Shown here in pieces: positions 1 through 11,266 of a stretch of 64,000 nt of DNA. The stretch spans positions 992,001 to 1,056,000 of the forward strand of contig JAPNXP010000004.1 in NCBI GenBank assembly GCA_028753945.1, read 5' to 3'. Source of the stretch: Hexactinellida sp. DTS-2022. Taxonomy: Eukaryota; Porifera; Hexactinellida. Position 1 is the first letter of the stretch, and every line of letters begins with the position of its first letter. The notes below the pieces were generated by a model that saw only the letters and a program-made list of their open reading frames with translations, did no database searches and was not told where the DNA came from. Position numbers and translations under genes: made by a program.

Positions 1-1
1 T

Positions 2-2329
2 AGGGAGAAATGTGAGATAGGTTTCAGTTCGGTCGAATTCCTCGGACATCGTATTTCCTTTGAGGGAAGAACACCAGTCCCTGGATACACTCACAGGCTT
101 CAATCCTTTCCTCAACCTAAAGGCGTAGTGGAACTGAAGCGTTTTCTGGGGACAGCCAACTATTACAGATGCTATATAGAAAATATGTCTGGAATCGCCG
201 AGCCTCTGTACAGACTATTGAAAAAGGGCGAGGAATGGACGTGGGACGAGAAATGCCAGACAGCATTCGAGGAGCTAAGAACAAGATTGACGAATGAGCC
301 GGTAACCCTCGCTTACCCCTCCTGGAACAGTGAGTTCTATATTGAAGCAGATGCAAGCTTGGTAGGTATCGCTGCAGTGCTGTCTCAGTTGGACGACAAA
401 ACCGGTAAACTAAGGCTGATCCAGTACTTTTCATCCTCCCTGAGTCCTAGTCAGAAGAACTATTCAGCTGGACAACTCGAAGCGTGGGCTCTCGTAGCTG
501 CAACACGGAAATGGTCTATTTACCTGAAAGGGGCAGCAGGGATCACGCTCCTGACGGACCACTGTCCCCTCCAGTGGCTTAAGCAACAGAGGGACCCAAA
601 ACATACCTACGCGCGCTGGCTTATGGAGTTACAGGAGCTGCCATTCGAGATAGGATACAGACCCGGGAGGGATAATCACGTAGCTGATTATTTGAGTCGC
701 AAGCCTCAGATGACTTATGACGAGCAAGTGAATAATGAAGAAATTTTCGAGGATAGGATTTTCACTGTAGAAAGTTTCGAGGATAGGATTTTCACTGTAG
801 ATGGTGCTGACAGTCTTTACCGAAGGATTACTGAAAGTCAGGCACATGACGAGGTCATCCAAAAGGCACTAAGAGAGATCGCACATCATGGTCGGGTTCT
901 TAGTGACCAACTTAAAAGCATTTCGAACAGGCTGAGAGAAAACAATAATGTTTTGTACTTCATGGAGAAGATAGTGGTCCCTCCGGGCCTACGTCAAGAT
1001 ACATTACGACTCGTGCATGCACAACACCACCTCGGGCAACACTCGTTACGGAGAAGTTTCTTTTGGCCACGAATGGACCGAAGTGTCAAAGCTTTTTGCA
1101 ACGGTTGTCTGACCTGCCAGAAATCAAAGCACAAATCAAGCGGGCGGGCGCCAATGAGGGAAATGAGAATTGGACAAGGGATTCCCGGAGAAGCGATAGC
1201 GATGGACATCGGGACACTGCCATGGACGGACGACCCAGGGGAGGGGTACAGGTATTTCCTACTGATGGTAGATCTGTTCACCAGATATGTCGAGGTACAA
1301 CCACTGCGAGATCAGGAGGCAAATTCAATCCTAGCTGCCTTTCAACAAGGGTGGGTGTATCGCGGCCACGGAATGCCATCGATAGTACTAACAGACAGAG
1401 GAGCTAATTTAGATGGGCAAGTGTTTCGAGAGTTTTGTGCAAAGGCGGGAATTGACAAAAGGTCCACCACCCCGTATCACCCTCAATGCGACGGAATGGC
1501 GGAACGAAACGTAGGACTAGTAAAGCAGGTGATAAGATGCCTCCAACTGGACCGCCAACTCGCTAAAGGATCATGGCCAGGACTCCTAACCGAAGTAAGC
1601 TTCCATATTAATGGCATGGAGAACGCTACTAGTCGAGTATCTCCACACTTACTCCACCTAGGAAGAGAACCACGCTCCCCATTGGACGCGTGGTGTACAC
1701 ACATACAAGAAGGAGAGAGGAACAGCCATAGCGAGTACCTAGAGGCACTCCGGAAGAAGCGTTCAGAGTTACGAATCATTGCTCAGGAAAATATCAGTAA
1801 AAACCTTGGCAGAGCAAGGACAAGTTATAACGAAGATAAGAGGGAAAGTGATATTGCTGAGGAAGACCAAGTAATGCTAAAATGTGGAAATTTGAAAGAT
1901 TCCTTATCTCCCAGATTTACAGGCCCGTACCGAGTCCTCCAAAGGAGAGGGCCGGACATCAAGGTTCGACTGGAGCGTAGGGACAAGTGGGTACACGTGG
2001 ATAACGTGAAGAAGTTCCGGGGTCCCGGAAACTCGACCGGTCCTCTTCTAGATGATACTCAAGTTGTACTTGTACCTGGCTGTGGTACACATAGCGTATA
2101 ACAGCAACAACTGCAGACTCCCGAATTACCAGGACCTGAACTAGAAGAGCAGGACGAAGATGTAAATGAAGAAACAGGCCATACATACGCCCCCCAAACC
2201 ACCGCGGCTAGATACCCACAAAGGAACAGACGACCTCCGAAGCGTTTTGAGGATTACGTTAGCTGGGACTTGAGCGGCGAATGCGCAGAGACGTTGGGCG
2301 AACCGAACGGCAGTGACTCACAGCTCTAG
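2..2329 (+). CDS. Ty3/gypsy pol polyprotein, 3' part (RT thumb, RNase H, integrase), partial at left edge
   Basis: The frame is open from the left edge, so the element starts outside the window. In order it shows the end of reverse transcriptase (FLGTANYYRCYI), an RNase H domain (EADASLVGIAAVLSQ; later LLTDHCPLQWL), the integrase H2C2 zinc finger (HHLGQHSLRRSFFW, then CNGCLTCQ), the integrase catalytic core (AMDIGTLPW, LTDRGANLDG, TTPYHPQCDGMAER) and a basic C-terminal region. A TAA at 2099-2101 ends the long frame, but the same frame continues 75 codons to a TAG at 2327. That tail contains RRPPKRFEDYV, a sequence type that commonly ends gypsy polyproteins, so the TAA looks like a late nonsense mutation. 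A 33-bp duplication near 737-801 repeats ENFEDRIFTV-like residues. The polypurine tract and LTR follow directly. The product would reverse-transcribe and integrate the element. Confidence 0.93.
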
Positions 2330-2335
2330 CACTCA

Positions 2336-2351
2336 TGAAAGGGAGGGGTGA
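2336..2351 (+). promoter_or_regulatory. polypurine tract of the gypsy element
   Basis: A purine-rich run (GAAAGGGAGGGGTGA) lies a few bases after the pol stop and directly before TGTTATGAG, the likely LTR start. This is the standard plus-strand priming site of LTR retrotransposons. Confidence 0.75.
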
Positions 2352-2533
2352 TGTTATGAGTATCACATTATCTACTTAGCCCTCCCAGGCAGACTAGTAA
2401 CAATAGGCTCTTAGTTAGTATATAGATACAGTCGTCTTATTGACATACATTGACATACTGTTTGTTATTTCTTAGTCACTTATTAAACATATTAGACCAG
2501 TCACTTAACAGTACTATCCCAACGGTCTCAACA
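2352..2533 (+). repeat. 3' LTR of the gypsy element (right boundary approximate)
   Basis: It begins TGTTATGAG immediately after the polypurine tract and probably ends at the CAACA near 2533, about 180 bp. The partner 5' LTR is outside the window, so the right end and the target duplication cannot be confirmed. Confidence 0.55.
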
Positions 2534-2986
2534 TGTCTACTGTTAATTAATACGATCCGATTAGATTATTAAAATAAATGAAGATTAGTAAACCCAACCC
2601 AAACTAAATATAACTACATAGAATCATAGATCATATATGCTTATACATATACTATATATATAACAAGGTTTGCAATACGATATCAGCGGAAATATATTAC
2701 AAAATACATTATATTTATGATACAATTTACAAAAGCATATACAAAATAAATGCCTAGAGGGAAGAATTATTAGTTAGCCTATAAATAAATACACAGACAC
2801 AGTTTAGACAGGACACACACAATACAACAGCTACACTATACCAGTACCGCTATAACCTAGCTGATATACTCTCCTAACCCTAAGCTGGTGGTGAATTCCA
2901 GATAGCAGGTACTCATATAGCGTAACTATTGTAATTATAATACTAAGCTATATAAACCAGACACAGCTCACACAAAACACATACAT
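2534..2986. other. no gene seen
   Basis: AT-rich sequence without coding potential or recognised repeat. Confidence 0.5.
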
Positions 2987-3051
2987 CAGTCGATTCTGCT
3001 GAATTGGGTGAACTACCCTAGGAAAGTTACCCAATTAAGCGGAGTCGACTG
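2987..3051. mobile_element. short pogo/Tc1-type MITE, copy A
   Basis: The ends are inverted repeats related to CAGTCGACTCCGCTTAAT and the right side is followed by TA. Related copies lie at 17,710-17,883 and 38,855-38,954, both flanked by TA on each side. At 65 bp this is the shortest copy. Confidence 0.6.
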
Positions 3052-3060
3052 TATTTAAAC

Positions 3061-3401
3061 TAGGGCTGAAACGAATATACCGAATATTCGAATATTCGTT
3101 CGAAATGATTGAACGAATATTAGTTTGAAATAATATTAGATTGATCCGGATATTCGTTAACTACTTTTAGATAACAACATGCCTTGTGTTTAGATTGGAG
3201 AGATCGTCAATATACATTCCTACCTAAACTAACCTTTGTAATAACTAACTTATGTCTAATACTTTATCGCTAAGATTAAACTATTGTAACATAAACAAAC
3301 AACTATTTTCCTCTGTATTTAGAGTCTTGAATTGATATAATTATTGCTTAGCCATCAGAACGAATGAAGATTTGAATATTCGAATATTTGTTTCAGCCCT
3401 A
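3061..3401. mobile_element. hAT-type MITE, 8-bp target duplication ATTTAAAC
   Basis: The inverted ends are TAGGGCTGAAACGAATAT and its near-complement. ATTTAAAC occurs at 3053-3060 and again at 3402-3409, a perfect 8-bp duplication as made by hAT transposases. A diverged copy in the opposite orientation lies at 42,703-43,156. There is no coding sequence. Confidence 0.85.
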
Positions 3402-3409
3402 ATTTAAAC

Positions 3410-3740
3410 AGACACTCTCAGCTAAAACAGTGAATTAATTTCAACTCACCTGATATTCTTTGTGTTTCGTCCCGGCTTGGACTCGTCAGTTGCGTTGCCT
3501 TTCCCGCAATACACTTTAGATGGAGGAGTGTTGGTTGAGTGTTACTTGATGATTCGCCACTGGGAACATGCCGTCGCAGGTCGCGTTTCCATTATCTGGG
3601 CTCACCATGATAGGGATTGCGTCGCCTGAATAACCTCGAGTAGAGGTCCCCACAAAGTTCGATGTACCTTGCCTTTGAGCGCTTTCGAAAATAACTGGAG
3701 GTGTTCGTGTGAGAGACAATTTAAGCGATATATAAAAGAC
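3410..3740. other. no supported gene
   Basis: A 67-codon frame on the minus strand (3516-3719) has no recognisable domain. The stretch lies downstream of the Ginger OTU exon and may be its 3' UTR and terminal repeat. Confidence 0.4.
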
Positions 3741-6700
3741 TTAATTGATTTTAATGGGTGTTGTATCGTGAAAGAAGAATGTTGGAGTTTGGCTATTAAT
3801 CATTCTCGTGACAGGTTCAAAGTGTTTTGAAAAGTTAGTGATGTATAGAGCATGGTTTTTGTTGTTGTTGTTGGAAGCTCTTATACGTGACCAACGGGTT
3901 TCTGCTACCTTACTGTCCTCTGTGCGATATACCTTGTTAGCAACATATATATCGGTCTGGAGTAGTGCAGGAACAGTTATCAACTCGGCATCGGTACCCC
4001 AAATTTTATCGTTGTACATGCAAGTTTTACTAATATGTTCAGCAGGAGTGGTAGATAGAACCTGAGAGAAGTACCAGCCGATAACGTCCTTTCCATCACT
4101 CAGCATGTAGCGACATATCTCACCACGTAGCTTAGCATGATACTCCTCACTCCCAGTAATCACTTTTGAAAGGCACCTAAAGAGACAGTTTCCATCAACA
4201 CCGATGGAATCACAGATCCACGGCTCATATGCTTGTAACTTCTGCCCGGCCATGGTAGAGTGTTGATCAGTTGGCTGTTGGAATGGGCAATCAAGCAGAG
4301 AGCACTTCTCTTTTTGCCAGTCAATTGTGATTGGGGTTATGGAAGGATCATCAGCTTTGAGAGTATGGAGGTCTAAGGGAATATGTGTGGAAGGAGCTGT
4401 TATTTCTCGTTGGAGGTATTCCATAGCCTAGGTACATTAATTGTACAAGTATAAGATAAATATAACGGACTAAATAATTAAATTAGATTGCATCAAAGTT
4501 GCAACTTACCACACCATAAAGAACTTTGTACACATAATCTGTGTTCTTAGTTTCCCCCAATTGTGGGAAAAGTTCTTTCGTCCACTCAGATAATGTGTAC
4601 AGAATCTCTCTTCTCTAAACAAGGGTATTCATGCAATAAATATCTGTATTATTTATATTAAAACTCGTAGATAATTTAATTACCATTGTTTCTTCATCGC
4701 AATCCTGTAGAACTTCGAAAATTATCGTGTCTGGTACGTAATACCCTTTGACCTTCAGACAAGAGTCAAGTTTTTTATGGAGCTTCGAAATGTAGAGCCC
4801 ACGCTTGATATGATCAGAGAAAATCGGCTAAAAGAAGAATTTATGTGTCTGAACTTTTGCAGTAATTTAATTTTATAATTTTTGTTAAGGAAAATAATTA
4901 GATAATCTCTTATTTGAATTTTTGAGAGATAATGTTCAATGTCAATGTTACGAACCTTTAACTCTTCCAATTTCTTGACTATCAACTCCCTCGATATTCC
5001 AAATCTCCACTTTGGAATCGAGGATTTCACAGCAAGAGAAACATCATCCGAAGTTACTTGGTCATCCATTTTTACTTTCTTCGATGGTAAATCAACTGTC
5101 GGAGACCTGGATCTTGGATGATATGGTTTGGAGATGTGGAGCGGCACTTTTTGCAACTTAGAAGAGGCACATTTTTGAACCAAGGCATGGTTCTCAGTTA
5201 CGTTCTTTGCAACCATAGGCCCAATGTACTTGTTCTCCTTTTTACTTCCAGGCATTTTCTTTTCCTTGCGCATGTTAAGTAGAAGAATCTGGTCGCCCTC
5301 CTTTATCTCCGATCTAGTGTAAAGTTAATAATCACTAATTTTATTCACGGTATTAATAGTTATCATATTGATTTACCTGTTTTTCTTGACCTTGTTATCG
5401 AATACACATTTTTGTTTAACTTGCTCGAATTGGATGTTATCATGAGCTTGTCTTTTTGATTCGGCACGGTTGTCCATTAATGGGTTTATCCAATCATTCT
5501 CCTGATTACCCAAGTCTGGACAAATAGGAGAGTCGTCGTGCTCGTCATCACTGAACGGTAAATGTTCAAGCAGGTGCGCACTGTTGGCTTCTCTGCCATA
5601 CATGAGGAAGAACGATGTGAATTTGGTTGATTTCTTCCGACATGTATTTGCGGCTAGAACAGCAGCTTGCAATTTACTTGGCCATTCAGCACCTGCCTCT
5701 ACACCATTTTGTTCAGTTTGCTAAATTGGTTATGTAGTGTGATATATTGTTTAATAAAAATTAAATTAAATGATTCTTAATAAATAAGATACGTAACACT
5801 ACTATGTTCCACTCACTTTTTCAGTATCTTGTTGTGAGCTTCCACAAGACCATTGCTTTGTGGATGGTAGGCTGCGGTCTTTCTATTATCTACTCCCAAT
5901 CTTTCATGATAATTCTGGAATTCCTATCCAAATTAGAGGAATAATTACATTATTATAAATTGATAATAATTTAAAATTATATATATACCGTATAATAAAC
6001 GATCCCTTCACTACTACGAGGTCGAGATGTATTCAATAAATATGTCTTATTAAATATTAGTTACTTCAACTTAACAACAAGAACAACAACAACATAAATT
6101 ATCATATATGCCAGTAGATAATTATATTAGTGTGTACGTATATACAACTATATTTTATTCCCTTATCACTTCACTACTAATTATTATATGTACCTTGCTG
6201 ACAAACTCTGGGCCTTGATCATGCTGAATTATTTTGGGGACACCCAGTGTAAGGTAGATAACCTCTAGTTGCGTCAAAACCTCTTTGGTGGTCTTATTTC
6301 TCAAAGGGCGTACCGCGCAGAACTTTGAGAGATAGCAGGTAGTGACGAGGTGTTTGTAGCCTTCACTGTTTTCCTGCAAATCACAGACCAGATCTATACC
6401 AATGTGGTACCAAAGCTGAGCTGGTGGAGGGATTGGTTGCAGTTTCCTTTGTGGTTGAGGAGGTAAGGCTGATGTTATTTGACAAACATGACAAGTTTTG
6501 ACCTAAAAATAAAAGAATTGATCAACTAGGCAACACAGGATGTTTACAATACATTTGCATTCTTGCATAATTCTAACTCTATTTTAGTTCCAATAACAGG
6601 TGTCTATTATGAAGTTATCAAAGCTTTATTCTGGCCATGGCTTACTATATATACGGCTGTGTATGTTCCCGACTTGGCCTTCAAACAAGAAGGCCAGTTT

Positions 6701-8120
6701 TAAATTTTAATTCAAAGCTAAACCATGTCTTCTATTGTGGTTTATTGGGTAATCAACCATTGCGAGTCCATTTGAACCACTTTTGAGAATCTCAGATCTA
6801 TGGTTAAGCTGTTTAGGCGCCATTTAATGATGACACCACAAATATACAAAATATACAATTCGAGTTCTAAAGAACTACGAGAAAATGAAGATAACTTGCT
6901 AATATACTTAGTATACATTCTCCGAATATAATGTGAATGAATATAATATATAAACCAGCAATTATATACATTTTATGGACGAAAATAGCAAGTTATAACT
7001 CGGATACTACTTGTATTTTAGCATGTGGTTGCTTTATAATTTTTTTAAAAATTTAGAATGTCGCCATTTTGTGATTTAGTAGCCTTTGGGGAATGAAATA
7101 AATCCCTATTTTAGTATTCCTGTTATAAAATAATTAGAAAGTAGGAATAAAATGAAATTTATGATATTTGAATTTTTTTACTATTTTACATAAATTGTTA
7201 CCGTCATCATTAAATGGCACCTAACAGCTTAACCACAAATCTGAGATTCTCAAAAGTGGTTCCAATGGATTTACAATGGTTGATTACCCCATATACAATC
7301 CAATAAACCACAATATAAGGCATGGTTTAGCTCTGAGTTAAATTTAAAACTGGCCTTCTTGTTTGAAGGCCAAGTCGGGAACATACACAGCCGTATATAT
7401 AGTAAGCCATGTTCTGGCTAACAAATTCCTTCGCTTTTTGGGTGGTGAGTATTTTGCGAATAACGATTACAAGCAAATTATGAAATAATACTTTCATTAT
7501 TTGCAGTTTGAGTATTTGCTTGATTCTCGACTGGATTTGTATCCTTGATAATATGCCTTCAGGCCCTTCACCACTTAAAATTTGAATAAATTATATACTT
7601 AATAATTTGTACATGTCATTAATTACTTAATTAATTAATTGAGGGTATCTGTAAATAATAATATTTTTTGCAATAATTACGTACTAAATATGTTATCTAC
7701 AAATGAACTTTGTTGATTGTCAGATTAGTAACTTACATATTGAGTTACATCTTTGTTCAAGCCTGCCCAAAAATATTTCTGTCTGATGGATCTTATAGTG
7801 GCATTGATCCCGGGATGGGCTGCACTATCATGGTACAGTTTCAGCGCGTCGGTTAACCCATCTTCACGCAACACCTCAATTTTGTCCTATTCAATAAATT
7901 TATCGGTAATTATTTGTAATAAAATATTCCAATAATTTTATCATGACCACTGATGTTATAGGAAATTTACCTTAAATATCGTATCGTTGTCGCCAATCTG
8001 AAATTGGTTGGCTCTCACACGAAAGTTCTTCTTGGCATGACTGCTGTTCTTGCCTTCAAGAATATGTGTGGGATACACATTCGAGGATAGATATCGAGAT
8101 AAATCATCTTTCGCATTCAT
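3741..8120 (-). CDS. Ginger-type transposase: gypsy-like integrase fused to an OTU cysteine protease, nine exons
   Basis: Exons read on the minus strand: 8120-7971 (ATG start), 7886-7737 (H2C2 finger, HDSAAHPGINATIRSI), 6502-6194 (CHVCQ, then IDLVCD and QHDQGPEFVSK), 5923-5817 (AYHPQSNGLVEAHNK, third acidic residue), 5720-5377, 5313-4956 (GPY-like module YIGPMVAKN), 4827-4684, 4614-4510 and 4427-3741. All are open and bounded by GT-AG sites in compatible phase, except the 5817/5720 junction, which I could not reconcile. The last exon is an OTU protease, with GVDGNCLFRC (Asp77 and Cys80 of the exon frame) and a C-terminal His (SKHFEPV, His201). Total is about 780 residues. The integrase should cut and join transposon ends. 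OTU domains normally cleave ubiquitin chains, and the role here is unknown. The gene is co-linear with the second Ginger at 12.3-16.4 kb. Confidence 0.85.
6636..7411. mobile_element. P-type foldback element in the Ginger intron, 7-bp duplication TTCTGGC
   Basis: Arms of about 200 bp (6636-6834 and 7203-7411) are inverted copies around a 370-bp AT-rich middle. TTCTGGC flanks both sides (6629-6635, 7412-7418). The termini (CATGGCTTACTATATATACG) resemble those of the P-like element at 41,537 (CATAGACTACTTAATATACA), and both share an internal TGGTTCCAATRGATT motif. It is therefore probably a non-autonomous P relative. It has no coding sequence and lies between two Ginger exons without disturbing them. 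Confidence 0.75.
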
Positions 8121-8167
8121 TTCAATGGATTGTTGTCTTTAATTCAATAACAACACATTCACATTTA

Positions 8168-9255
8168 TCTATATATATTATTAAATCTCGATTGTTGTGT
8201 GTGTGTGTGTGTTTGTCCGGATTGTATTAAAGTGACGGGGGGATAGAAACCGCATTAATATATGAGATATAAACTAACTGTCAAATGTTATAATAGGTAA
8301 CAAATGTTATAATAGGTAAACAAATGTTATAATCGGTAAACAGTATGCCGAACACGAATTTCGCGTTTATAAATTTTTCATATTTATATTTGTTGTTGTT
8401 GTTTACACAAAATAGGTAAACAAATTAATTAAAATTCAAAATCAACCTAGAAGTTAGCATCCAACGGGTATTATAGGTAAACAAGTATGCTGAACACGAA
8501 TTTCGCATTTACAAATTTATAATATGAATATTTGTTGTTGTTGTTTACACAAAATATGTAAACAAATTAATGAAAATTCAAAATCAACCTAGAAGTTAGC
8601 TTCCAACGGGTATTATAGGTAAACAAGTATGCCGAACACGAATTTCGCATTTACAAATTTATAATATGAATATTTGTTGTTGTTGTTTACACAAAATATG
8701 TAAACAAATTAATGAAAATTCAAAATCAACCTAGAAGTTAGCTTCCAACGGGTATTATAGGTAAACAAATATGCCGAACACGAATTTCGCGTTTATAAAT
8801 TTCTCATATTAATATTTGTTGTTGTTATTTACACAAAATATGTAAACAAATTAATCAAAATTCAAAATCAACCTAGAAGTTAGCTTCCAACGGGTATTAT
8901 AGGTAAACAAGTATGCCGAACACGAATTTCGCGTTTATAAATTTCTAATATTAATAATTGTTGTTGTTGTTTACAGAAAATAGGTAAACAAATTGATTAA
9001 AATTAAGAATCAACCTAGAAGTTAGCTTTCAACAGGTATTATAGGTAAACAAGTATGCTGAATACGAATTTCGCATTTAGAAATTTAGAATATTGAAAAA
9101 CAAGTTAAAACTATGGAAATTTTCTAAAGGGATGTATATAAGTCCCTTTCTGCCATTTTCCATTGTAGAAAGGGTGAGGAGTAAGGCGCATACGGCCGTT
9201 AACTTGAGGTGCGTAGCACCGATCCGTCGCAAAGCGACCGAGACCGAAGGGCTCG
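8168..9255 (+). mobile_element. Helitron-like (HINE-type) element with internal minisatellite
   Basis: It starts A|TCTATATATATTATT, followed by a (TG)n tract and GTCCGGATTGTATTAAAG. It ends at a GC-rich hairpin, CGACCGAGACCGAAGGGCTCG, followed by T. Insertion between A and T without a duplication fits Helitron-like transposition. The same head and tail recur at 14,523-14,919 and near 52,160-54,056, and the tail alone at 17,401-17,429. There is no protein. Confidence 0.7.
8320..9075 (+). repeat. 142-bp tandem repeat, about five units
   Basis: The unit contains GGTATTATAGGTAAACAAGT, a GTTGTTGTTGTTTACAC segment and CAACCTAGAAGTTAGC. The GGGTATTATAGG phase marker recurs at 8466, 8608, 8750, 8892 and about 9034, a constant 142-bp period. 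Shorter arrays of the same unit lie in the elements at 14.5 and 52.3 kb. Confidence 0.9.
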
Positions 9256-9723
9256 TATACATTATAATTCAATGTGTACTACTAATATTGAACCCAGGAC
9301 ATTAATGTTCTCAAGATCGAGTTAAAATCAGACGGTAAAAAAGTATCCATGGTACTGCTATAGTAACGAGTTAAAATCAGACGCGAGTTAAAATCAGACG
9401 CAACAGGCCTAATCTTTCCACAATGCCCAATAACATGTGATTTCGAAATTCCATCAACGAATATGAAGGGGAGAGCGTCTAAAGGTAAGGATTTTTGATT
9501 GTTTATTTTATTTTGAGATTGTTTCTCTATTATTAGTAGAAGTTTGGTGTTTTTTGCTTATTCAATCACTCGTAGCTAAATGTTAGTGGTATAGAACCTG
9601 TAGAAAAAATTTGAGCTCTTTTTAACTAGCCAGAGGTTGGTCACGGAATCTTAATTTTTGACCCCACTATTATATCAATATAATTATCACATTTTGAAAC
9701 AATAGAATTATATGAACGATAAT
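9256..9723. other. probable outer end of the minus-strand Ginger element, otherwise non-coding
   Basis: Three copies of CGAGTTAAAATCAGACG lie at 9318, 9367 and 9384, followed by CAACA at 9401-9405. Read on the minus strand this is TGTTG followed by iterated CGTCTGATTTTAACTCG, the same design as the terminus of the second Ginger (TGTTG, then CATAGATTTTTGACCCC motifs). 9405 is therefore a likely transposon end. The opposite end was not found. Confidence 0.45.
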
Positions 9724-9903
9724 GCGGAAATGGTTCGATTTTTCAAAATAGGAAATAGTTCGACTTTCTTTTTTGTATTGTATGACCATGGATTTAAGCA
9801 GGATTTAATTATATCCATGGTGTAGCAACACTGAAAATTCGAACAATTTCCTATTTTTGTAATTCGAACAATTTCCGGTTTTGGTTTTTCGAACCATTTC
9901 CAC
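9724..9903. mobile_element. MITE with GGAAATGGTTCGA ends, copy 1
   Basis: The ends are GCGGAAATGGTTCG and CGAACCATTTCC. A second copy lies in the opposite orientation at 35,794-35,966, also with a central CCATGG...CCATGG segment. No clear target duplication is visible. Confidence 0.6.
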
Positions 9904-10852
9904 CATACCAGTAGAGTAAGATTTAACAAGTTAACTTTCATAGTAAATTATGCAAATCGTAGAATAACTTTGATAGTGTAATATTATGCATACTTATGTG
10001 ATTTACGTAGGCTAATTATTAATACATCACCAATAGAAGTAAACTGATGGAAGTCAAACTGGATTAATCAAGTATGCAATTTCGGAATTAATGTAGGTGA
10101 AGATTAAATCATCAAACCTCAATATGTGCAATGACGCAGCAATTGGAAGTTACATTTTTGTTTTTGCCTGGCGCAGATTAAATGCGAAAATTATAAAAAT
10201 TTGTAGACACATGCAATACAATACATTTTAGAATGTGATAAAATTGTTTCAAAATTGTAAGAGCTGAATCCAAATTAGTTCCTACGTGACGTAACAATTC
10301 CATAAATCGGTATACGTATGTCTCATTTTATGTTGTCTTGCCATCAAAAATTGTGGGCGAATCGGATAAAAACTGAAAAAGTTATTCCCAAATATGTGCC
10401 TTTATGACGTCATAATCCCGTTATTTCGTTTAGAAAACCAATAGATCGTTGTCAGCGTGTAAAATTACCTTTGCATGCAATTTTTCAGATCTCTAGAGTT
10501 TATGTTCTTTCCTATTAATTCTGGACAAACACACACACACACACAAACAGATAAAAAACAATTGTGCTTTTAATATATAGATTGTTGTTCGTAAATAGTT
10601 ATCAAATTAATGAAAATTTAAATGTACATGGAAGGCAAAGTGTATTATGTGTAAATTTTCATTCACTGAATAGACTTTGTCAAATGGTAATTGATTAATA
10701 ATTATTGCTTGCAGTGGTGAAGTTGAAAAATAATTAATAATACATATATTTTAGCGAACATATCTAAATGCGTAGCGGTTAAGAGATCCATCGCGAACCT
10801 GACGAGACCAAAGGTGTCATTGCATTTATATTCATTCCACCCTAGGGGAGAG
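9904..10852. other. non-coding; Helitron-like head in reverse orientation near 10,581
   Basis: At 10,520-10,581 the complement reads TCTATATATTAAAAGC followed by a (TG)n tract and TTTGTCC, like the Helitron-like heads elsewhere in the window. I could not place its tail. Nothing else is recognised. Confidence 0.4.
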
Positions 10853-10980
10853 AAAAATCTAAAATTACAGCTATGCAGACAACATATTATGCTGGAGGCA
10901 CCTTTAGTTATTGAACCACCGAATATACATAGTGCCTCCAAATTAATATGCATTCGGCACAGCTGTAAGTTTAGATTATT
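10853..10980. repeat. hairpin-forming MITE with GGAGGCAC motif, copy 1
   Basis: The two halves (TCTAAAATTACAGCT...GGAGGCAC and GTGCCTCC...AGCTGTAAGTTTAGA) are complementary. A related hairpin with the same GGAGGCACTA core lies at 36,545-36,672. Confidence 0.55.
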
Positions 10981-11266
10981 TAATCCAGAATTTATATTTG
11001 TATTGTAACAACAATAAGTAGAGTATACGTATAATGAAGCTACTATAAAGAAATACAAATAAGTCAGCTATACCTAACTACGGACCTAAACCTATGTGAT
11101 ATACTGAGCTAAGGTTTCTACACTAATGGTACACTAATAAATACTAAGTCGTTACAGTATAATAAATGTTTAGATTTGAGAGTAAGACAACGAATTATAA
11201 ACTAATGTTGTGAAGTGATTATTACCTCCCTAGTCGATCACTACCGAATAGGCACTTCGTTAGAAC

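Noticed and set aside
3516..3719. 67-codon minus-strand frame downstream of the OTU exon
   Set aside because: No domain, no splice signals tying it to the Ginger gene, and length expected by chance.
7753..7935. Plus-strand frame of 60 codons
   Set aside because: It is the antisense of the Ginger H2C2 exon and intron; the minus-strand reading has the recognisable motif.
9077..9305. Overlapping frames on both strands at the Helitron tail
   Set aside because: They fall in a repeat present at several loci with different indels; no domain.
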